From positions 30,276,975-30,340,974 of the forward strand of contig CM037839.1 of the NCBI GenBank assembly GCA_021234535.1: a stretch of DNA of 64,000 bases, in the 5' to 3' direction. Below are positions 1-11,543 of this stretch, piece by piece; within the stretch, counting starts at the first letter, position 1, and the number at the start of each line of letters is the position of its first letter. The position numbers and the translations under genes were made by a program. This stretch comes from Stichopus chloronotus. Lineage: Eukaryota > Echinodermata > Holothuroidea > Aspidochirotida > Stichopodidae. The notes beneath the pieces are model-generated. The model saw only the letters and a program-made list of their open reading frames with translations. It did not search any database and was not told where the DNA came from.

Positions 1-333
1 GCAATGAAAACACTTGGCAAACTGCAGAAGGACCATGAGGACCAAAATGTAACTAGGACACATAATAAAAGGATTAATTTAGTTCAATTTATGGTTGACA
101 TTAATATTGATGATACTTATGTATTATAGAACATATCAAGTGGCAATGTTGTTCCTTTATATATTGGTACAATGCTTAGTACAAAATTTTATTGTGTGTC
201 ATATATGGGGGAAGGGGAATCAACACAGTTCTGTGCTGCTGTGTTTTAGATGTGCTGGCTGCAACATATTTTTTTTTTTCTCCATTTGTAATTTTAATAA
301 TAATAGAAACCTACACGGTCATTATGGTGTGGG
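1..333. other. Left edge, no recognisable feature
   Basis: Frame 1 is open from the first base for 43 codons (to the stop at about 130), but nothing in it is recognisable and no convincing splice donor closes it. The rest is AT-rich with a T run near 270-280. Confidence 0.4.
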
Positions 334-1528
334 TATGTGTGTGTGTGTGTGTTGAGGGTGTATGTATGTGACACTTAGGTTGTGCATGCAATACCTCCAG
401 GTAAGAATGATGGATGCTCTTTATACGTTGCATGTATGCTTGCCATATTAAGGGAAAGATGCCAATTGATTTTTGGTGGAGTTCAAAGGTAATCTGGGGT
501 CGCCATAGGTCAAATACTGAAAACCATGGGCTTGCAATTTTTCCAGATAGGAATGATATATACTCTTCATACTTCTTATGTAGGTTTGTCTTGTGGAGAA
601 GAACCCTACTGTTTTTGGTGAAGGTCAAAGGTCATCTGGGGTCAACAAATGTCATATGCTAAAAATCCTGTGCATGTGATATCTCCAGATAGGAATAATG
701 GATACTCTTCATACTTGGTATGTAGGTCTGCAATATTGAGAGAAAGAACCCTTGTGTCTTTTGTGGAGGTCAAAGGTGATCTGGGATGGATAGGTCAAAT
801 TGTGAAAACTTTGTAAACACAATATCTCATGTAGAGAGGCTTGGACAAATGTCATATGTGGTATGTAGGTGTACCATATTAAGTAAAAGAATCCTATTGT
901 TTTTGGAGAAGGTGAAAGGCCATTTGGGATCAACAGATGTCACATTGTGAAAACCTTGTACACAAGAAGAGAAACTTGGCCCGATCTCATATTTATTGTG
1001 TAGGTGTACCACATTTAGTAGAGGATTTGTGTCATCGTTGGTGGAGGTTAAAAGTCATTGGGGTCAACAGCGATTAAATTGTGAAAACATTGTCATCATG
1101 TTATCTCAAGAAGGGAAGCTTGGACATATCTCATATTTAGTATACATGTGTATATTATGAGTATACTAGAATTCTGTTGTCTTTGGTGATGGTCAAAGTT
1201 CATTGTAGGTCAATAAGGTCATGTTATGAAATTCTTATGAACATATCTCAAGAAGTGAAGCTTTGACAGATGTCTTATTCTGTATGTAAGTGTATCTCAT
1301 TGAGTGCAAAACCTTTTAGTTTTTAGTGGTCAAAGGTCATAAATTGAGGTCAACAAGGGTCAAATTAAGAAAAACCGATAGACATGACTTCAAGGAAGAG
1401 AGCTAGCACAGAACTCATAATTTGTATACAGAATAGGTAGCTTTGGACACATTGTAATGCTATGTCAGGCTTAGAAAAAATGCTCACAATTGGATCATCA
1501 AACCACAATGCATTTGTGCATTCTGGTT
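334..1528 (+). repeat. AGGTCA tandem-array element, copy 1
   Basis: A GT microsatellite (334-352) and a short leader with a GTGAC core are followed by about seven degenerate units spaced roughly 135-147 bp (near 483, 625, 767, 909, 1045, 1190, 1323). Each unit contains GGTCAAAGGT-like half-sites, 'gtgaaaac.ttgtaaacac', 'atctcaagaag' and 'cctattgttttt' blocks. The right end is an imperfect hairpin at 1501-1528 (arms AACCACAATGCA and TGCATTCTGGTT, one mismatch). A near-copy of this hairpin closes the inner array at 25124-25151, which is why I treat the whole block as one element. The open frames across it are repeat artefacts. Confidence 0.8.
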
Positions 1529-2953
1529 CAGTTTTTGTGTCATCGTTGCTGTAAATTGGATTTTAATCTGTAACTTTAACATCGGTGTAGCGGACATGTT
1601 GGCTGTTACATGTATTGAATGTCCTTGTCATCAGGGTGCATCTTGGGAGATATAGCTGCTGGGATCTAGGGGGAGGGGGGAGAGAAGGTAGAAGAGCAGC
1701 AATACTGGGCCATTAAACACGACCAGATCAGTTAAAGAACAATAAATGTCATATTGCAATATCTGAAACCTGACAATGAATGTTCAACAGTTATCAAGGT
1801 ACAAATAATCTAGAACAGAAGTAATGAGGTAAATTTGGCAAGATAAAGTTAACTCTAGAGAAGACAACCATGTCTGAATGTGTGTTCTGTGGATCAGACG
1901 AAATTGCTTTAATTTTAACATGCAGTGAGCCGTATGAATAGGATCTAATGAAATTTGCCCTGAGCAAAATGGGAAGGAATGTTTGCTTGGTCATGGATAT
2001 AGATCCTGGATGACGAGAGGCATATATCCTCCTAAAATTTGATGATGGGGAATTGGCCCATGTTATCATCACACATGGTACAGTCCATAGATACAGGTAT
2101 GCTGGATAGAACATTTTATTCTTCACTGTAATATGATTAGGAAATCAATTGGTAATTTAAGATACCTACACAGTATGCATGTAATAAAATGTTGCCCATG
2201 TCGCTACCCTGTATCAGAAGATTCCATGCTCTTTCAATCATGTTCAAAAGTAAAAGTCACATACTTTTAAGTTTTCTGTGAGGGGGAAGAATCTCTCATG
2301 TATACACTGAAATGCTCAGAACTTAGTCACATATCATTTGTTAAACCCTGGCAGGCTTTTTCCAGAGATTTAATTGCCTGTCTGACAATGGAGAACATTA
2401 ATTGCACCTACGTTGGTTGTCTGTAATTATAATTTGGATCATATTCACACGAGCTACAAAGCTGGTTACCAAAAGATGTAACTGCTTGGTTGAAATGCTT
2501 CCCTGGTATCTTGGAGGTATCGTTTAACTGACATTAAAAAGCGCAATATGTGATACTGTATCCAAAAAGGGCTGACATTAGTTTGAGTTTTCAAAAAGGG
2601 TTTAATTTTGAAATGATCATGTATGGGGTGTACTTCATATCAGTGAGTTTTGTTCTCCAACTGCGGCATTTGCTGTCCTTCCGCTTTCCCCACCAGGGTT
2701 TTGTCGTTGGACCCCATAAAGGTCACAGGCAGTCCCCTGGACCCCACCTGTAATTTGCACTTTGCACTCACTTTGCTTGCTTTGCATGCAATGTTTTTTA
2801 GGTTTTTCAACCCTCTACGAAAGACTTGAGAAGAAATCTTATCTTTGCCCCTCTGTATGGTGGCAGCTATGGCAAAGCAGAATGTGTGACTGGGGAAGGA
2901 AATTTAAGAGGTCAGAGCAATGTGTTTAAAGAAAAAAGGTTTGACTTCCAGAG
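1529..2953. other. Unannotated, one G-rich run
   Basis: No assignable gene. There is a G-rich tract near 1669-1687. A pyrimidine-rich AG acceptor-like site ends at about 2698, but the following frame cannot be assigned. A second protein-like frame around 2798-2910 ends at a stop without a clear donor. Confidence 0.4.
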
Positions 2954-3160
2954 GAACTTGAATATCCAAAACCATTATCTAAGCTATTTCTAATAAATTT
3001 CCCATACAACCTTCTTCTGGGGGAGTTGTTTCATGATCTTTGGGCAAATGTGAGATGTGCAAATCAAGATACAAGTCTAAATGAGGAGTATCTGTGTCCA
3101 GTTTCAGCTGATCCCAATCCTTTTGCTGTACCTCCTGAAAATGATAATATCCTACTGTAA
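2954..3160 (+). CDS. Possible terminal coding exon, unassigned
   Basis: An acceptor-like site (pyrimidines then CAG, with a second AG at 2952-2953) precedes 68 open codons ending in TAA at 3158-3160. The translation is protein-like: hydrophobic start, then LFHDLWANVRCANQDTSLN, then an acidic and proline-rich end (DPNPFAVPPENDNILL). I do not recognise the family. The opposite strand is also open over much of this stretch, so chance openness is a real alternative. If real, it is the last coding exon of a plus-strand gene starting left of it. Confidence 0.2.
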   Translation, partial: ELEYPKPLSKLFLINFPYNLLLGELFHDLWANVRCANQDTSLNEEYLCPVSADPNPFAVPPENDNILL

Positions 3161-3874
3161 TAGATACTAGTGAGCAAACACTCCTAACCCTCAAAGACTG
3201 ATTTCCCTCCAGAATTTTGATTAATTTCAGAGTCTGTCCTACACAGGATGGCATCATGTTCCACTGATAGAGACCGCTGCCTCATGCACTCACATTCGTC
3301 TGTTTCTGGATGAATTAAGTATCTCCTCTTGTCACTTCTTCATCTCGTAGAAATGGAGTGACTTTTGTGTGTTTACATGTCGCAAGTTGGATGCATAAAT
3401 TTATACCTGATACCATTCTCCAAAGACAGCTGCGCCTGTGTTGTTATGTAAGGTATTGCACTGTATACATATAACTCTCAGATCTACCATTTCAAGAGTC
3501 TAATATCTTTCAATTTGATTGATTATACAGTTACATCTCTGCACAAGCTTGTACTGCTTCTTCAGCACCGCATGCAGTTATTTCTCTGCAACTAAAGTTT
3601 TCATTTCAATTTCTGTTTGGTAGGTGATCTTTTTTAGAAAATTCCTATAATTTTGTTCACTTTTGCTCAAAATTGTCAGGACACCCAAGAATTTTGTGGA
3701 ATTTGAACATTGAAGTTGTCAGAAATGTATCATTTGGGGTCAAGTTATTGCTGATATATGTTAATCTTGATGCATAAGCATTTGAACTTCTCCACAGTTC
3801 TTCAGGATAGTTATATTCTTCAGGCTTAATTTCGTATGATTTAATACAAGGTTAATCAAGGCTGGACTATGCAT
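3161..3874. other. No recognisable feature
   Basis: AT-rich sequence with no assignable coding segment or repeat. Confidence 0.4.
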
Positions 3875-3982
3875 TAACTGAAAGATAATGCATGATCGGG
3901 GTTAAAGCAAGCGATGCACGAGGGCGCATCCCCAGTGCATCAAGTGACAGCATTAATCCCATTGTGCATTATCTTACAGTTA
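3875..3982. repeat. Foldback inverted-repeat element
   Basis: The left arm at 3875-3905 (TAACTGAAAGATAATGCA then TGATCGGGGTTAA) pairs with the right arm at 3953-3982 (TTAATCCCATTG then TGCATTATCTTACAGTTA) with few mismatches. Inside lies a second perfect pair, GATGCAC (3913-3919) and GTGCATC (3935-3941). The block could fold into a long two-part hairpin, typical of small non-autonomous foldback or MITE elements. A 14-bp piece of the left arm, GATAATGCATGATC, recurs at 5296-5309, so this is likely a dispersed family. Confidence 0.65.
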
Positions 3983-6685
3983 TTACACAGGTTCAATGTA
4001 GGTTAGCCTTGTTCATATAAACAAAACAAGATTTTGATTAAATAAAAAAAGGAAAATGAAACAAATCTTTTGGTTTGTAAAGCATTGCATTTCATTGAAA
4101 AAGAACCCCAAGAAACGGTAAAGAAGATTCACAACATGTCAGTTATGTTCATGCACGATACTCATAGTACAGTACCACCATTGTTTTGTGTAAGATAGCA
4201 GACAACAAAACACTGTAGATCTTTGTTTTTATTGTATTTTCTGTCTGTGATTTTACTCTTTAATCTAGCATGTCTAATCATGTTTTATCATTTTTTAAAT
4301 GGACCAATAGTAGTTGAGGATTCTTCACAAGTATGTGTGAATATAAAGATTATTTTTATATACAATTAAATTAGTTTGTAATCATGTAGTGGAATTGTAC
4401 CATTTGTAGCTATGGTGTCTTGATATTGTATGTGTTGTGTCACTTTGGTGATATCAGTTCCTTAACTGTCTTTTCTATTAACATTGCGAATGATGTCACT
4501 AAATTCCCTTCTGCTTGTGTTTGAAACTTCGCATGACACTGTCTTCTTGTTGCATTTGTTAAACTGGACTTGTCGTTAATCACATCAGTTTGTTTGAAAG
4601 GCTGTTTTGCTCTCTTTTAAATAAGGTACAAAAGTTAAGAACTGAATAGAGTATGTGTTTTTTGATCCGACCTTAAGGGCTTAATTAGAACTACTCTTTC
4701 AGTCTTTTAATCTTCACTTGGTGTTGGAATTGAGACACTGTGAGTTCGGGCACTCTGGAGACTCTTTGTTTAAAGTCTCATTATCCTTCTTTGATTTTTT
4801 CTATTTTTTTTTGTGAGTGTTGTTGCTAAGTTTTCTTTTAATGATTATACATTTATCTTGCTCTGTTTTAACGTCACCTTTTTCCATTGGCTTCCTTTCT
4901 CAGATGGACTCTGGTTGTTGAATGGTGGCATTTGTTCTAGCTTGTCTGCTATGTAGTTCCTGATTATGCAACATATAATACACATTGCATTTTCCAGTGT
5001 GTACTATTTAAGAAGTTGAATTAGAATTAGTATGGTATAATTGTGGTGAATAATCGGTGCCTTGAACTGTGTTGTGTAATTGCAGTTTGTAACCATTGTA
5101 TCGTTGGCATGTTACCATGGTATGTAACAGTTGTACTATTATGTTGTTTACGTATGGTATGTTTTAAATTATACATCGTGTAACTGTGTGTAAGTGTATG
5201 AAACTGTGGTGTCTAGCTGATATTATGTTCATACATACTTGGTAAGGGAGGCTCTTTTTTGCCAATTTCAGTCAAGTGACCCTTTAATATCCATGGATAA
5301 TGCATGATCAAGTTTAGAGTAAATCACGGGTGGATGAAGGCAGAAGTGTAGGTAGACAGTGTTTTGTAGTCTGCCCCTCCCTAGCCCCTTACATGGAGGG
5401 TAGGCCTACGCACAAAACATGATGGTAAAGTTCGTAGTAGGCTTAGCATAGGGGCTACTGAAAAGTGAAATATAGGCTGAAAAATAGAAATCAGAAATAG
5501 ATATATGTAGGCCTAACAACTACACAGTAATAATATCAGTGGTTCTCCTTATGGTAATCTTACCTCTCAAAACCACAGAATTTTGTCAGCTTATCAAAAG
5601 CATTATTCTGCAGATTTGATAAATCTTTCAGGAATTGGCATTCCTTCTTCATCGATTTTATGGAAAAGTTCAAAAACAAGTTCTCATGGAATAAAATGGT
5701 ATAGAGGACCAAGGAATGCAATCATAATACTCCCACAGTCAAAGGCCAAGGGCCTTTTCCATGCGCAGTAACTCAAACAACGTAGACCTAAGCCCCATAA
5801 CGTTATGCATGAAGGTTAACAAAATAGTGTGAGGAATGAAAAATGTTGTGGGCCAAAAGGAGGACAGTTTGCCCTGGTATGAATGTCATGCCAAATTGTC
5901 TACTCTAAACAGCCAGTCTCTGCAACCTCACCATTTCTCTGTCTTAGTGATGTTAAACTTGTTGAAAAACCACATTGACTTAGGTCGGTTTTATCACCTA
6001 ATGCTGTGATGATCCACATTGATTCAGTTTAGTACTTCTGGTAGATCAAACCAATGTGCAGGCTTTCTTGAGCTGCATGGCAGGGGTATTAGATGCTATG
6101 TCCATCTAGGCGAAATGTGTGTTATTGAGCATGGAAAGGGTCTTTTAGTACAATCATGTTTATTTTGGGCATTGGTAGCGAACACTCTGCTGGCCTCATT
6201 GTTTTAGCACTTGAAACTGCTTTTGGGATCTGCATTGATTCTTATTTGTAGCTAACTGTGTGACTTGTGTGTACATCGAGTGTGTTAGAGACATTGAAAC
6301 CACATATCTGTTGATGTATATTATACACAGAACCAGCTATGTAAACAAGATTTGTTTTATTGCACACTTGGTAGTCCTCTGACACATCAGCTGCACGGTG
6401 ATGACAGGCCAAGATTGACTCTTATTAATATGTATTAAGTCCCCCATCACTGTAAAACCGAAATAGTTTCTAGGTGATGTCATATGTTCGCTGTCTCCTG
6501 TGCAGTTTGCATGGTGGTGGATACTTATGCTTCATCCATCCTCTGTAGTCTTGGAGTGACTCTAATAAGAAACTAAGATTTACCTTGACTGTAATTTCTG
6601 AGCTCTACATATGACTTCAAGTATTTTATCAACCATTTTAGTTTCATACTCTTCCCCAAGAAAAGAGAATTGATGGGAGCAAAAC
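3983..6685. other. No gene recognised
   Basis: AT-rich sequence. It holds the 14-bp foldback-arm fragment at 5296-5309 and several open frames of about 60 codons without family resemblance or splice support (for example 5583-5771 and 6019-6207). Confidence 0.4.
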
Positions 6686-7087
6686 TTTTGTGAATGGTCT
6701 GATATGATATACCCTGTCCAAACTGAATTCATTGCTTCACAGACCATGATGGTTTTGTGAATGGTCTGATATGATATACCCTGTCCAAGCTGAATTCATT
6801 GCTTCACAGACCATGATGGTTTTGTGAATGGTCTGATATGATATACCCTGTCCAAACTGAATTCATTGCTTCACAGACCATGATGGTTTTGTGAATGGTC
6901 TGATATGATATACCCTGTCCAAGCTGAATTCATTGCTTCACAGACAATGATGGTTTTGTGAATGGTCTGATATGATATACCCTGTCCAAGCTGAATTCAT
7001 TGCTTCACAGACCATGATGGTTTTGTGAATGGTCTGATATGATATACCCTGACCAAGCTGATTTCATTGCTTCACAGACCATGATGG
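6686..7087 (+). repeat. 67-bp tandem repeat, six copies
   Basis: Six head-to-tail copies of exactly 67 bp begin at 6686, 6753, 6820, 6887, 6954 and 7021. They differ by only a few substitutions (such as CCAAACTG or CCAAGCTG, and CAGACC or CAGACA). Each unit contains the inverted pair ATGGTCTG and CAGACCAT, able to form an 8-bp stem with a loop of about 33 nt, so the array could fold into a row of hairpins. The sharp period and low divergence point to recent expansion. Confidence 0.95.
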
Positions 7088-7255
7088 AGTTGAAGAAATT
7101 AGTGGCACTAGTCTGTTGCTTAACATTGGTATCTTGGACATATGAGAAGTTAATTTCACTTTCAATTGATGATATTTCTTTAATTGGGTCCATTGTGTCA
7201 TCAAAAAGTTAACCAAATGTACAAAGTGTACCATTGTAAACGTAGACTTGATCAT

Positions 7256-7663
7256 GTTGCATTAGCTGTTATGGAGTAGACAAAGGTAGGTTACATTAGC
7301 TGCTATAATAGACTTGGATAGGTTACATTAGTTGATATAGTAGACTTGGATAGGTTACATTAGTTGATATAGTAGACTTGGATAGATTACATTAGTTGCT
7401 ATAATAGACTTGGATAGGTTACATTAGTTGCTATATAATAGACTTGAGTAGGCTACATTAGCTGTTGAAACAGACTTGGATTTAGCTGTTGTAATAGACT
7501 TCAGTATATTATAAGCTAGTTAGGAATAGACACAGATAGGTTACATTAGCTGTTATTGAATGAACTCTGATAGATTATATTCCTAGCTGTTGTAACAGAC
7601 TTACATTGGTGTTACAATAGACTGGTATATTACATTAGCTGTTTAAGAATAGAATCAGATAGG
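7256..7663 (+). repeat. 32-bp minisatellite, left part
   Basis: About a dozen units of roughly 32 bp built on AGACTTGGATAGGTTACATT followed by AGTTGATATAGT. The first five are well conserved; later ones are shortened or diverged. The array is broken at the TTAA at 7664 and resumes at about 8095 with the same unit. Confidence 0.9.
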
Positions 7664-8094
7664 TTAAAGACAAAAACTCATCACCCCAGACAGTTTCAAT
7701 TCTCCCAGCTACCAACATCTAGTCCCTCCCTCGCCTGTCTTAAATTCCTCCACATGTGTAATCAAAACAATGGATCCCTGTGTACGCTGTGTAATACGAG
7801 CTGCTCTGCATCTTTCGAATTTGCTGTCAATCAAAGAGTGCTGTAACTTAGAACCAGTTGAGAATTTTGCTTTCCTGGAAGTAAAAATTCACAGCGCGTA
7901 CTCCCTCACCAAAAGGCTGGCAATTACGGAAGGGCGGTGGCCAGATACACACACATGCACACACAATTGCCAGATGCTAGACCATGGTCAATACGGTAAT
8001 GCATAGGTTATATGAGGTGAGTACGTCTCTAGGGAATTCCCAAACCAATGAGTTTTGGGGAATACAGCTTAGGGTGATGCGTTACAGCCTTTAA
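7664..8094. mobile_element. TTAA-flanked insertion in the minisatellite
   Basis: About 423 bp of non-repeat sequence splits the 32-bp array. TTAA stands at both borders (7664-7667 and 8091-8094), with TTAAAG on the left and CTTTAA on the right. TTAA duplication is the hallmark of piggyBac-type insertion. No transposase frame is present. A 78-codon open frame (7770-8006) is not recognisable. The insertion is clear from the interrupted array; the element class is inference from four bases at each end. Confidence 0.45.
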
Positions 8095-8348
8095 ATTAGC
8101 TGTTACTGAATAGACTAAGATTACATTAAGAATAGCACCAGAGAGGTTACATAAGCTGTTATTAAATAGACTCATCTACATTAGCAGTTATTGAACAGTC
8201 TCAGATAGGTTACAGTGAGTGTAATAGAATAGACTGAGATAGGTTACATTAGCTGTTATTGAATAGACTCAGATGACATTTGCTGTAATAGACTTGACTC
8301 AGATAGGTTACATTAGCTGTTATTGAATGACTAAGACAGGTTACATTA
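8095..8348 (+). repeat. 32-bp minisatellite, right part
   Basis: Continuation of the left array, with units built on GATAGGTTACATTAGCTGTT followed by ATTGAATAGACTCA, spacing about 30-40 bp and more degenerate. The shared unit shows that the two halves were once contiguous. Confidence 0.85.
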
Positions 8349-10871
8349 TTATAGTTAAGGATAATATTATTTGTAGTAGTGGCACCCTCATTCATTCATA
8401 GCTGATGTGACATTGCACCATATGCACTTTGTTTCTGCAATTTGATTTTTTTTTCAGAACTGATGCATTAAGTTGTAGGTAATATCAAGACATTGTTGCT
8501 GTGTTAAAAAAATGCTGAACAGTGGAATTTACTTACATTAGCTTATGTATTTCACACATACTTACTTTGACTCCTGTAACTGCAACCACATAGTCTCCCT
8601 TGCTACTGCATCCTCTCCAAGTTCACTTTCTTGGACTAGGCTGGCACAGTGCAATTGCTTGTAATTGTTGTACAGTTTGTCTTACATCCTCCTGCCATTT
8701 GGCTGTTTAGTTACAGAAAATCTAGGAATTATTCACTCCATGTATAAATTTGCCACATCAAGTATCTAGTCATAGTACCACGTCACATGAAATAAAAAAA
8801 ATAAAAAAAAGTAAAATAATAATACACCATGGCCAGTTTGCACTTCAGCTTCAAGTTTGGTCAATGTTCATCTCATCATCCAAGGCTCATTCAGGCTTAC
8901 TCAGCTTTGTCAGATCATCAGCTAAATTATAAGTTGCATCTCTTGTATCAGGGATTTACTTCTTTTTTTTTTTCCAAAAGTGTGGTACGATTTTTAAAGG
9001 AACCTGTCAGTGTGATTGATCTAACACTGTACTCGTATTGTGAATGCTTTAAATATTTCTTTAACTGAAGCTCCGTTGGAAGTGTATGCTCCATGTGTTC
9101 CACAACTTCCTCATGAGAACATGGAATACTAATAATGATAATGACGAAAAAAACTGGATGGGGGGAGGGAAATGCGTTATAGGTTGAGGTGTTTTTGCAG
9201 TTGTGACAGAAATTGATTTGGGGGTTGCTCCCCTGGTGACAAAACATTTTATTTTCTCCATTAAGAGTAAAATTATTGCCAGGAGGATAAAGTTTTTTCC
9301 AAAGAATTGAAAGGGTTTATGTACAAGTACATAATACACAGCTGAGAACCTTGTTGCGCTTATACGCTTATATGTGATATGATCGAGGGAGATGTTAATT
9401 TTCGGTGGCATGTGTCGACCGAAGATATTTTTGAACATTGGTAAAGCATTTCAAAAATAGCTCTGTAGATTAAAATTAATGGTTACAAGGCATGCGGCAC
9501 CTTTGTATTTCCTTGGGGTAATAAGTCAATTCTGTATCGCAGATGAACATGAACCGATAAACATGGATGCAGACAACCATAGAAGATGAGGTGGTGCAAC
9601 AATAAAAGACCCACCATGTTGCTGTTGGTGTTCAGTCTCTGCAACTGTTGTTGCGTTCAGATATAATGGATTCTGTTGACTTTTGTACTGATTGTTATAT
9701 ATTGCCAGTATTTCTAATCATTAAGAAATTATCTTGAAAATTACCCCGGAGTGGGGTCATGTAGCTCTAAATTAAGATGCTGTGTACATTGCCTATCGTA
9801 TAAACCATATTGTCTAGGATTAACTTTTGTAGTCTTTCTTAAGGACACCAAATGATACATAACAAAGTCAGGTACAAATATCAATCCGATAATGCACTCT
9901 AATTTGATTTGAATTGTTTTTTCATAAGATTGAAAAATTAACAAAGACTGCTTTCACCTACAGCGGCCATCGAGATAGTTCCCATGTTCAATGTTACGTT
10001 AGTTATGAAGACACCAAAAGTAGGACATAATGATGTCTATGTAATTTACTTCAAATTTTGCACTCACATGGTCTGGTACTGCACAATGTGAAGATCTGTA
10101 ATCTGCAAACATTAATGTATCATTGGAACTTGATCTATAAACAAAATTCACAGTTAATTTCTGCTTATTAATACTGCATTCACAGTTGGTATATACATAA
10201 GTTTTGGTGTCTTCAATTTCATGGTAAGAAACATAACATTCTAGATCAACAGTTGCAGGGAACATTATTAAATCATCTCACAACATGTTGCTTCACATCT
10301 TAATATAATGTTCAAGCATATTTAGTAACAAATTAAAGAATTCAGTAAAGAATCATCCATGGTTTTGTGTTATGCCCCAATAGTCCATTTCCTTTTCCCT
10401 AAAAATATAATTATTACATGGGATTGTATTTAATGGTATTTTGTGGTAAGATTAGTTGATGGAATGAAATAGTGTGTGATTTGAGGAGAAAAATAGGTTT
10501 TACATTTGCAATCATGTAAGAATTCTGAAAGTAAGAAAAGCATATGCAGAATGACCTACTGTAAGTGAGGGCACCTAAAAATTACAGGATAACCAGTGAG
10601 GGCGATAGAGAGATGTCCTCTCTAGCTGTGAGGATGGAATTTCTGTATGATGTGAAAACAGATACCATGATAGATGCGTCAGGCCATGCACTCAAGTCAT
10701 GTTTGCTGCATTGTGCCAAGTTAAATCAATACCCCACATCTGACATGCATTGTGGAGGCCACATTATTTGTTTAGTCGTAATCTACAAAGTTAATGGCCT
10801 TTAAATGTGGAACAATTATTTTAACGAACTGTTCTTACATATATACCACTATTTGAGAACTGGTCAGAAAA
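8349..10871. other. No gene recognised
   Basis: Several open frames of 60-125 codons occur on both strands (for example 9061-9438 minus, 125 codons, and 10565-10804 plus), but none shows a recognisable domain, and frames this long are expected by chance over 64 kb. Confidence 0.4.
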
Positions 10872-11543
10872 TTAATGTGATTGCGTGGGTATGCAAAATG
10901 TAAAAACATTGAAATTTCATGTCTAAAAGTTTGGTAAGGCTTTTAATTGCACCATTCAGACGATTTGGGAAATAAAGAGTTGTCATGTGGTTAATTCTGC
11001 CATGTAATTGCAAGTTCTTCTAACAAAATGACAAAAACTGTAAAATTTGATAATGTAGTGGTTGACAGTTTTCATTCAAACCAACCTTGTGCTTCTTTAA
11101 ACAAGCCAGTGGAAAGTAGACTAGTATTTAAAATTTAGTTAGCAAAAACAACTCAGGATTACTGAGGCCACAATGTGATCAGTTTGCAGGTTATTTGCAA
11201 ATGCAGTGCTTCCTTTCACCAAATACTACAATTCCTGAGACTGACCAAGGAGCGACGATAAGTTGATTAGTATACTTTTGATACAACAGTGAGACTTGTG
11301 CTGTTGCATATTCTTTATGTAGGCGCTTATAGTAAGCGCCGTTAATTTTCAAATGTGATATCTGTTTTTTACTGTTTTATGCCAAATTCCGTTGCTTTTC
11401 AGAGTAGTTACTATCATTTTCGTGCATGGAAAGACTGTCTGTCCACGTACAACCTCGGGTGCACATTTGAAAACAAAGGAAAAGTTAAGGTCAATCACTA
11501 TCTTATTCTCCTGATTTTTCAGTACACATGCAATCACTTTAAG
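10872..11543 (+). mobile_element. TTAA inverted-terminal element, copy A
   Basis: Simple form, about 670 bp. The left end is TTAATGTGATTGCGTGGG; the right end reads ACATGCAATCACTTTAAG, its approximate inverse. Internal sequence matches 21841-22541 along its whole length and the inverted copy at 36750-37425. It contains a perfect 8-bp palindrome pair, GGCGCTTA and TAAGCGCC (11322-11340), degraded in the other copies. There is no coding capacity, so it is a MITE-like non-autonomous element; TTAA at both ends suggests piggyBac-type mobilisation. Confidence 0.75.

Noticed and set aside
2550..2753. 67-codon frame ending in a proline/histidine-rich tail
   Set aside because: A strong acceptor-like site lies inside it, but no frame after it gives a recognisable or long product.
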